64,000 nt of DNA from contig CM072511.1 of NCBI GenBank assembly GCA_036898135.1, positions 75,209,990 to 75,273,989 on the forward strand, given 5' to 3'. The position numbers were made by a program, and so were the translations under genes. Shown here piece after piece: positions 54,468-64,000 of this stretch; within the stretch, counting starts at the first letter, position 1; each line of letters starts with the position of its first letter. This stretch comes from Oncomelania hupensis. Its lineage: Eukaryota; Mollusca; Gastropoda; Littorinimorpha; Pomatiopsidae. The notes below the pieces were generated by a model. That model had not been told where the DNA came from. It saw only the letters and a program-made list of their open reading frames with translations, and ran no database searches.

Positions 54468-55022
54468 TTATACTATTATAGTGCACCATCCTTCCTGTTG
54501 TACATTCCTACCTCCACCCCCACCTTATTGCCTTGTCTGGCTAAACGGCCCCACAGGGCTATTACTTTTGGATGTACATACAGCAACAGCAGGGTTTATT
54601 CTTGGTGTCGATCATCGGTCATTGACGCATACAAATCTGAAATGACCGATTGTTTTGCCAGCCAGCTGGTCAAGTGACCTATTGATTTTACGATCAGGCA
54701 GTCAAACTTTGCGAAGATTTGTCATGTAAAAAGTTCTATACAAACTGCGAACTCAATAAAACTTAGCACAACCATTGCCGAAACGAAATTATTTCCCCTT
54801 TCAGTATAATACAAACTTTTCCGATCCATAGTTTTCATTGCTGACATGCAACGCGCCAAAGCATTGACAGTCACAGTGTAGATCTAGTTTGCGATTCCAT
54901 TTTGTCAACAAACAAAAAAATGCCTCCGAAAAAAAAACATGGTGTTTAGGCCTATAGTAATACTATAGCCTAGTTTGTTTTTTTTTATTTAAAGATGCAC
55001 ATTATTATATTATTCGGTCATG

Positions 55023-55079
<57 letters not shown>

Positions 55080-55080
55080 T
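55023..55080. repeat. (ATT)n microsatellite (copy B)
   Basis: Counterpart of 5768-5826. Confidence 0.97.
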
Positions 55081-55922
55081 TCTAACTAATAATTTACGAA
55101 TCTATTTCAAGTCAAGTCAATATATTCTTTATTCCATCAAAAAGGAAAATTTGTTTTGCCACCAGGATACTCACTGTATAAAAACACATTACATAGTATC
55201 ATAATTTAACATAGGCAAGATCATAAATAATTAATTATCAACAAAATAAACCTGTTACATTTATTTATATTTATGTACTTTGGCACTGTTGGATTGTCTC
55301 CCTCTTTTGGCAGGGCATAGATTGTCACACATGACGTAGATGATTTGTTTGTGGGTTATTTTAAACTAATGTATTTTTTATTTAATTATTAATTTAATTT
55401 AATTTATTTGTGTTCATGTCTTTATTCATTAGTAAGTATTATTTTTATAATTATTTCTTTTTTATTTTATTTTGTGGAGGTAATTAAAAATAATGTTAAA
55501 GAATGGATGCGGACCTGTACTTTTCCATAGAAACATAAAAAATGTCGGCAGCATCATGAAATGTCTTGATAAAGGTCTTTGAGACCGATACCGGTCGACA
55601 CTTGTCTTCTGTTGTTTTTGTTTTCTTTCCTTCTTTTATAGTTAAATTGTACCATGTTTATTACTCAAACAGGGTAAAAATAACTCTTCCTGCAGTATGT
55701 GCTTCAGCCGCAGGGCTCCATTACTTTAGTTTATAGGCCTATTCTTCATTTGGTAGTAGTATAACTATAAGTATATAATATTTATTTATTATTATCTCGA
55801 TCTCTTACTCTTAGTGAACTTTTTACTACAACTGTACTAGTATCTGTATCTTTATCGCTCGATTTATCATGTTTATTACTGTTTTAAACAGAATTCAGAT
55901 TTGTCACTGATGCCAGAATTTT

Positions 55923-55923
<1 letters not shown>

Positions 55924-55979
<56 letters not shown>
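55924..55979. repeat. (AG)n microsatellite (copy B)
   Basis: Counterpart of 6671-6745, about 18 bp shorter. Confidence 0.97.
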
Positions 55980-55981
<2 letters not shown>

Positions 55982-56872
55982 CGGGGAGTTATTTTGTACC
56001 ATTTGTACTGATAAGCGATCGAATGAGACTGTGTGACTTATTGCTTTCCAAAATGACCATTGTTTTTCCTGTGAACTGGTCAAATGACCTATCATGGTCA
56101 CTTTCAAGCTTAATCCCTGCAACAGAGAACAATTAAAACCATGATTCTTCAACCATGAAGGCCTGAGGTCAACTAGTGACAGAGGCCAAGGACAAAGCAC
56201 ATCATTAATTGCTGATAACAATCTTTTAAAATTAAATCATTAACCCTTATCTTACCAAATACGAATGGGCGAGTAGGGACCCTATTTTACCAAATACGCT
56301 TTGGAGTGTATGGATGAGGGAGATTATGCCAAATACGCGCGGGTAAGTAGTTTCGATATCTTAATATTTCAAAGCATCGAATTCTATGATGAAAGCTCAT
56401 ACATCATTGGAAAACCTAGTTTCCCGACTTTCTATTGGTGGTTAATTTTTGTCATCCTGCTTCTTGGTTGTCAAAATGCAGAAAAATAATTATATGTTGC
56501 GAGACATACAGAATGACTGCTTCAAACAGCGATGGATAACTTGAATTTTGGGTAAATAAACTAGTGAAGGTAAAAGATGAAGGTTGCATGAGTACACATT
56601 AATTTAATTGAAATTGTGTGAATTACGCGCACATCGTGTTAAAATTGACCCGCCCTTTCTCTTCCAAACGCACCAGTATATAGTTCGATATACTTTCAAG
56701 AGAATAGAGAATAAAAATTTTAACAATTATCACAGCCACTTAAAAAATCAGCTGACTTCGTTTTCACAGTGAGCTTACAATAATACTTTTTTATTAATAG
56801 ATAGTACTCTTTGCCTCAAACGCTTCCTTTTCGGTAGGCCTTCAACAAGTTCAAGGTGAGATAAGGTTAACT

Positions 56873-56975
<103 letters not shown>

Positions 56976-58081
56976 TACGCCAGTCAGCAAGTGAAAGTCA
57001 CCGGAGTCACGTCCCTGGAAAAAAGACATTGTTTTAGTACTAGTAGTACCAGTGAAACCCGAATTTACCATTTTGATTTGGCTCCGGTTTAAATGAAAGC
57101 TGAACTGCTGAATCTTGCCGATGGTCAAGGTCTCCATGTCTGCTGTATGTTCCTTCAGAATCTTCTTTCATCACTCTCGTCCCCATTTGTAAAGGTCTAA
57201 TCAACACATTTACGGATCCGTACTCAGAAATGAAAACCAGGCTCTACTTTTACGACCCCGATCCCCATAACTAATTATAAGCACACCTGTCAAATATTGG
57301 CCACCACGCAGTTTGCACATAATAAAATTTTCGTATAAATATTTTGACAGCAGCTCCAACATGCTTACATGGGCGAAAAAAATTATAACTTTTTGGGTGG
57401 TCTTCAAACAGACACACACAGGAGAGCGGGGCATCTTTGTTAACCTCTTTCATTTGTTTTCACTCAAAACCTCAAATAAACGAATAATCAAGCTCTAAAA
57501 ACATATATTCTAGGCATATTCATCGTGCTATTGCAAACATGAGAATGTCAATCTGACACAACCGTTCTCACGTGTCATCCAAGGTTCCACCGCAAAAATG
57601 ATTGAACTTTTAGATCAGTTTAGTCTTTCTCAGTCAGTCACAGAGGCCACCCACAGCCGTGGTCACACCATAGATTGGGCCTCAGGATATTGTTGTTAGA
57701 TCAACTTCAGTCACCAGGAATTAACATTTGACCATTTCTGTGTCGTGTGCGAACTAAGCGTCGCAGCCCCCCCCTCGATCCTCCCCCATGTTCAGGGAGG
57801 CTCGCAGCCTGCGTACCATGGATAAGGATGCTTTCAAGCAAGAGCTTACCGCTAAAGTGACCCCAGAACTGTGCCCCACTGTGGATCAGCTGAATAGTAC
57901 ACTTCATGCGGTGCTTGATCGGCACGCTCCCGTGGCCCAGAAAAAGGTAAAAGCAACACGCTCAGCACCCTGGTACGGGTCTATTAAGGATGAGCTCTCC
58001 TAGGCGAAGAAACACCGACGCAAAGCAGATAAAAAGTGGCTTAAATCAGGTTTAGAAGTCAGCAAGCAGATTTTCACCGCT

Positions 58082-58126
<45 letters not shown>

Positions 58127-58179
58127 GGGTCACTAAAATAGTCCAGACTGCCCAAACCCGGTACTTTAGCGACAGAATT

Positions 58180-59996
58180 CTATCCTATCCTATCCTGTCC
58201 CATAACCCGAAGGTCGTAGGGGCACCACAGATGATCGTTTAACCAGCATACTCCATCTTTCTCTGTCCTCAGCAGCCCTCATGGCTTCGCTCAGTGTCAA
58301 ACCAGTCCATTCTCGAATGTTGTCCTCCGACCTCTTTTTCGGTCTCCCCCTTCTTCTACCTCCTTGCACTGTGCCTTGCAGAATGGTCTTTGCAAGGCCT
58401 GATGATCTGGTGACGTGGCCATACCATCGGAGTTTCCGTTTCTTCACCACTGTGAGCAGGTCATCGTGTTGTCAATGGCTTGTGTGATGGTCTGTCGGAC
58501 TTCGTCGTTGGTGATGTGTTGGGTATAGGAAATGCTCAGAAGTCTTCTGTAGCACCTCATCTCCATGCTTTGTATTCTTCGTTGGAGATCTGCTGTGAGG
58601 GTCCATGCTTCGCAAGCATATAGGAAGATGGAGATGACCAGAGAGCGCAGCAGTCTTACTTTGGAATGTAGACTAATGGTTCTGTCTTTCCAAATGGGCT
58701 TCAACCTTGTCAGGGCAGCAGTTGTTTGTGCGATCCTGGAGACCCATTGTCTGACACAATGGCTCCTAAATATTTGAAGCTGTGCACTGTGTTGAGGGAT
58801 TGGCCTTGTACTTTGATGTCCGTGTTGATGCCATTGGTGTTGTTGGTCATCATTTTGGTCTTCTCTGCACTTATTTCCATTCCATAAGCTCTGGAGGTGG
58901 TGTCAAGCCTCTGTACAAGCTGTTCAAGTTCTTGTTCCTCTCCAGCCAATCCATCAATATCATCCGCAAAACGAAGATTGGAGATTGCTCTGCCCCCTAT
59001 GCTGACTGTGCCTTCGTGATCTGCAAGAGCATCTGACATGATGCGCTCTAGGAAGATGTTGAAGAGTGTTGGAGAGAGTAGGCATCCTTGACGCACACCG
59101 ATTGTTGTTCTGAACCAGTTCCCGATGACGCTGTTATGGAGGACTGCACTGGTAGCCTTGTCATACAGGCTTTTGATGACTTCTATAATTTTAGGGCTGA
59201 TGTTGTACACTTTCATGGTTGCCCATAGAGCTGCATGCCAGACTCGGTCAAATGCCTTCTTGAAGTCTATGAACACATGATATAGATGTTGTTGGTGCTG
59301 TAGGTATTTCTCACAGATTATTCTGAGGTTGAAAATCTGTTCAGTGGTACTTCGCCCTGCCATGAATCCTGCTTGTTCTTCAGCTATGATTTGTTCAGCT
59401 TGTGGTTTCAACCTGTTGAGTATTATTTTCAGGAGGACCTTGCTGGGATGGCTGATGAGGCTGATGGTGCGGTAATTTTCACACTCCTGAAGGTTACCTT
59501 TTTTGGGAAGAGTGATGACAAGCGACTGGGTCCATGGTGTAGGCCATTCCCCACTCTGCCAGATCTTGTTACAGATAATGGTGAGAGCATCAGTCATCGC
59601 TTCTCCTCCTGCTTGTAGCAGTTCCGCTGGTATGTTGTCCACTCCCGCTGACTTCCCTTTCTTCAGCGATTGCACTGCTGCCTCAACTTCTTCCCGGAGA
59701 ATTGGGAGGATTTCTTCTTCTTCTTTGCTCTCGGGACATGCTAGAACTGATGGGTCTCCATTTGGTGTATGGTTGTAAAGGTCAGAGCAGTACTCTGTCC
59801 ATCTGTCCAAGACTTCTTGTTCTTCTGTAAGGCATATGCCAGACTTGCTTTGGATAGTGGAGACTTTGGCTGTTTAACACTTGTCAGCCGCTTCACAGTC
59901 TGGTAGGCCTTCTTGCTGTTGTTCTTGTTCAGATTGTTCTCTATTTCCTGGCATTGATCTTCTATCCAGTTCTCCTTTGCTGTGCGCATGCCTTTT
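58180..59996 (-). mobile_element. RTE LINE with TSD (copy B)
   Basis: CGACAGAATT flanks at 58170-58179 and 59997-60006. Same element as 8950-10769. Confidence 0.92.
58710..59810 (-). pseudogene. RTE ORF2 RT segment, open in copy B
   Basis: 366 open codons: EAAVQSLKKGKSAGVDNIPA, NYRTISLISHPSKVLLK, VFIDFKKAFDRVWHAAL, GVRQGCLLSPTLFNIFL and NLRFADDIDGL. Frames break at about 59868 (one G fewer than copy A) and near 58473 (one C fewer), both single-base homopolymer differences. Confidence 0.85.
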
Positions 59997-60246
59997 CGAC
60001 AGAATTAGCAGCAGCGAAACTTGTAAACAGTTGTGCTCAAAGCGGCCGTTATCAAACCCCTCCTTAAAAAAACAAGTTTAGACAAAGTTTTAACTGTAGT
60101 GCTCCCTCCTTGTAGGGTAGGCCCTCCGTTTTTATATAGTTTTTTCTCTCGGTGCTTCATCGGTGAGTTTTTTACTGATTCCTAAATGGAGAGGCCCGGC
60201 TCGCGTGCGCCACCGTGGCGTCGTTGATCGTTGAAGAGACTCCCCT

Positions 60247-60849
60247 GTGATTCGCCCCGTTACCGAGTCAGTGAGGGCGGGCACTGATCTCTCAGAGCCC
60301 GCCCTGCCTGCTGGTGTTCTTGTTGGCGACCTGGTTGCCACTGACACCGTGGGGCCGCTTACCCCTAGCCGTAAGAGAACGAGAGAGACTTTTTCCGTCT
60401 CTTCCTCTTCGTCTTCCGCCATGGGGCCGCTCGTGGCGGACGACGCTATGGATGCAGCGGCAGAATTGGATTCTGATGTTATTCCTCTGGGCGCTGATCT
60501 GCCGTCTCTGGCAAGCGCAAATCTCGATAGGGACAAAATTCCGCCGAGTTCTTTCCCTCAGCCCGTCCATAACCTCTGTCAGTTTCCGGTTTCGGTCAAG
60601 TTTGCCGGCGAACCTGGCGCCGTCACTTCTGAATCTCTCGGCTGGAAGTTTGTTGATGTCCTGCGGGACGCGGTGGGCCCGGTTGACCGCGTTCGCCCTA
60701 TTGGTGATGGGTTCCACGTCAGCTGTAGGACCTTCGCGCAGCAGCAGCGGCTAGCTGGCCTCAGCGTCTTGGGGCAGCGTTCGGTTACCTGTTCGGTTCC
60801 CCGTCCTGTCGTCGAGGGTGTCGTGCAGGACGAAGATGACGATGATTGA
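60247..60849 (+). pseudogene. Gag-like ORF1 fragment (copy B)
   Basis: Identical 200-codon frame to 11019-11621, again fused into the GAT satellite. Confidence 0.6.
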
Positions 60850-62305
60850 TGATGATGATTGATGATGATTGATGATGATTGATGAAGATTGATGATTGAT
60901 GATGATGATTGATGATAATGATTGATGATGATGATTGATGATGATGATTGATGATGATGATGATTGATGATGATGATTAATGATGATGATTGATGATGAT
61001 GATTGATGATGATGATGATGATGATGATTGATGATGATTGATGATGATTGATGATGATTGACGATGATTGAAGATTGATGATGATTGATGATGATGATTG
61101 ATGATGATGATTGATGATGATGATTGATGATGATGATGATTATTGATGATGATGATGATTGATGATGATTGATGATGATTAATGATGATTGATGAAGATT
61201 GATGATGATGATTGATGATGATGATGATTGATGATGATGATTGATGATGATGCTTGATGATTATGATTGATGATGATGATGATTGATGATGATGATGATT
61301 GATGATGAGGATTGATGATGATGATTGATGATGATTGATGATGATTGACGATGATTGATGATTGATGATGATGATTGATGATGATGATTGATGATGATGA
61401 TTGATGATGATGATTGATGATGATGATTATTGATGATGATGATGATTGATGATGATTAATGATGATTGATGAAGATTGATGATGATGATTGATGATGATG
61501 ATGATGATTGATGATGATGATTGATGATGATGTTGATGATAATGATTGATGATGATGATGATTGATGATGATGATGATTGAAGATGATGATTGATGATGA
61601 TGATTGATGATGATGATGATAATAATGATGATGATGATGATGATGATTGATGATGATGATTGATGATGATTGATGATGATTGATGATGATTGACGATGAT
61701 TGATGATGATTGATGATGATTGATGATGTTTGATGATGATTGATGATGACTGATGATTGATGACGATGATTGATGACGATGATCGATGATGATGATTGAT
61801 GATGATTGATGATGATGATTGATGATGATGATTGATGATGATGATTGATGACGATGATTGATGATGATGATTGATGATGATGATTGATGATGATGATGAT
61901 TGATGATGATGATTGATGATGATGATTGATGATGATGATGATGATTGATGATGATGATGATGATTAATTATGATGATTGATGATGATGATGATGATGATG
62001 ATTGATGATGATTGATGATGATTGATGATGATTGAAGATTGGTGATGATTGATGATGATTGATGATGATTGATGATGATGATTGATGATGATGATGATGA
62101 TGATGATGATTGATGATGATGATTGATGATGATGATTGATGATCATGATTGATGACCATGATTGATGATCATGATTGATGATGATGATTGATGATGATTG
62201 ATGATGATGATTGATGATGATGATGATAATGATGATTGATAATGATAATTGATGATGATGATTGATGATGATTGATGATTGATGATGATGATTGATGATG
62301 ATGAT

Positions 62306-62337
<32 letters not shown>

Positions 62338-62527
62338 GATGATGATTATTATTATTGATGATGATGATGATTGATGATGATTGATGAAGATTGATGATTG
62401 ATGATGATGATTGATGATGATGATTGATGATGATGATTGATGATGATGATTGATGATGATGATGATTGATGATAATGATGATGATTGATGATGATGATTG
62501 ATGATGATGATGATTGATGATGATGAT

Positions 62528-62571
<44 letters not shown>

Positions 62572-63260
62572 GATGATGATTGATGATGATTGATGATGAT
62601 TGATGATGACTATGATGATGATTGATGATGATGATGATGATGATGATGATTGATGATGATGATGATTGATGATGATGCTTGATGATGATGATGATGATGA
62701 TGATTGATGATGATGATTGATGATGATGATGATTGATGATGATGATGATTGATGATGATGATTGATGATGATGGTTGATGATGATGGTTGATGATGATGA
62801 TTAATGTTGATGATTGATGATGATGATTGATGATGATGATTGATAATGATGATTGATGATGATGATGATTGATGATGATGATGATTGATGATTAGGAGTG
62901 ATGATAATGATTGATGATGATGATTGATGATGATGATTGATAATGATGATTGATGATGATGATTGATGATGATGATGATTGATGATGATTGATGATATTA
63001 ATGATGATTAATGAAAATGATGATTGATGATGATGATTGATGATGATGATTGATGATGATGATGATGATGAGTGATGATGATGATTGATGATGATGATTG
63101 ATGATGATGATTGATAATGATGATTGATGATGATGATTGATGATGATGATGATGATGATGATTGATGATGATTGATGACGATGATTGATGATGATGATTG
63201 ACGATGATTGATGATGATGATTGATGATGATGATTGATGATGATGATTGATGATGATGAT

Positions 63261-63307
<47 letters not shown>

Positions 63308-63716
63308 GATGATGATGATTTATGATGATGATTGATGATGATGATAATTGATGATGATGATGATGATGAATGATGATGATGATTGATGATGATTGATGAT
63401 GATTGATGACGATGATTGATGACGATGATTGATGATGATGATTGATGATGATTGAAAGATGATGATTGATGATGATGATTGATGATAATGATTGATGATG
63501 ATGATTGATGATGATGATGATGATGATGATTGATGCTGATGATTGATGATTGATGATGATGATGACGATGATAATGATGATGATGATGATGATTGATGAT
63601 GATGTTGATGTGATGATTGATGATGATGATCGATGATGATGATTGATGACGAGATTGATGATGATGATGATTGATGATGATTGATGAAGATTGATGCAAT
63701 GATTGATGATAATGAT

Positions 63717-63751
<35 letters not shown>

Positions 63752-64000
63752 GATGATGATGATGATGATGATGATGATTGAAGATGATGATGATGATGAT
63801 GATGATGATTGATGATGATTGATTATGATTGACGATGATTAAAGATTGATGATGATTGATGCTGATTGTTGATGATTGATGATGATGATTGATGATGATT
63901 GATGATGATTGATGAGATGATTGATGATGATGAATGATGATGATGATTGATGATGATGATTGATGATTGATGATGATGATTGATGATGATGATTGATGAT
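60835..64000. repeat. GAT/TGATT satellite (copy B), continues past window
   Basis: Same array as 11601-15226 with many unit-number differences from copy A, as expected for a tandem array. It reaches the window end. Confidence 0.97.

Larger units (their letters stand above)
57585..60087 (+). mobile_element. CR1-type relic interrupted by RTE (copy B)
   Basis: Same structure as 8351-10857, including the poly(A) run (58084-58125) and the internal deletion. Confidence 0.85.

Overview
The window is repeat-rich animal nuclear DNA in which I recognise no host protein-coding gene. Almost all recognisable coding capacity belongs to transposable elements. The mix (RTE, CR1/L2/Rex1 and Jockey/I-type LINEs, a Gmr1-like Ty3/gypsy element, a tRNA/5S-rRNA-type SINE, hAT-like relics, many micro- and minisatellites) suggests an aquatic invertebrate, most likely a mollusc. 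That taxonomic guess is inference.

Layout. 1-15226 (copy A): a Jockey/I-type LINE fragment carrying a nested RTE fragment, a foldback hAT-like element, a Rex1/L2-type relic, a LINE C-terminal relic split by a hAT-like relic, a perfect 85-bp palindrome, a CR1-type relic split by an RTE insertion with a clear target duplication, a gag-like ORF1 fragment, and 3.6 kb of GAT/TGATT satellite. 15262-21229: CT-rich minisatellite, then the best-preserved LINE, with a coiled-coil/RRM ORF1 preceded by a virus-type 2A ribosome-skipping motif and an endonuclease-RT ORF2 broken only by one extra G in a G7 run. 21743-25367: two RTE copies arranged head to head. 25698-25925: a SINE with a 12-bp target duplication. 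27640-31500: a CR1-type LINE with two frameshifts. 31590-36068: minisatellites, including a 51/55-bp array and a 38-bp array. 36069-40032: no recognisable gene. 40033-46681: a structurally complete LTR retrotransposon in minus orientation, with 638-bp LTRs differing at one base and a 5-bp target duplication. Its pol order is protease-integrase-RT-RNase H. 46851-47350: a gap of exactly 500 N. 47351-49250: further LINE fragments. 49251-64000 (copy B): a second, nearly identical copy of 1 to about 14.75 kb.

How the parts relate. Nested insertions give a relative order: CR1-type relic before RTE insertion, Jockey-type before RTE fragment, LINE relic before hAT-like element. Copies A and B share every nested insertion and differ mainly by 1-2 base indels in homopolymers and microsatellites. 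With the N gap between them, this points to an allelic or assembly duplication rather than an old segmental duplication. The observations most worth follow-up are the 2A-bearing LINE, the integrase-first gypsy element with its overlapping leader ORF, and the tRNA/5S chimeric SINE.
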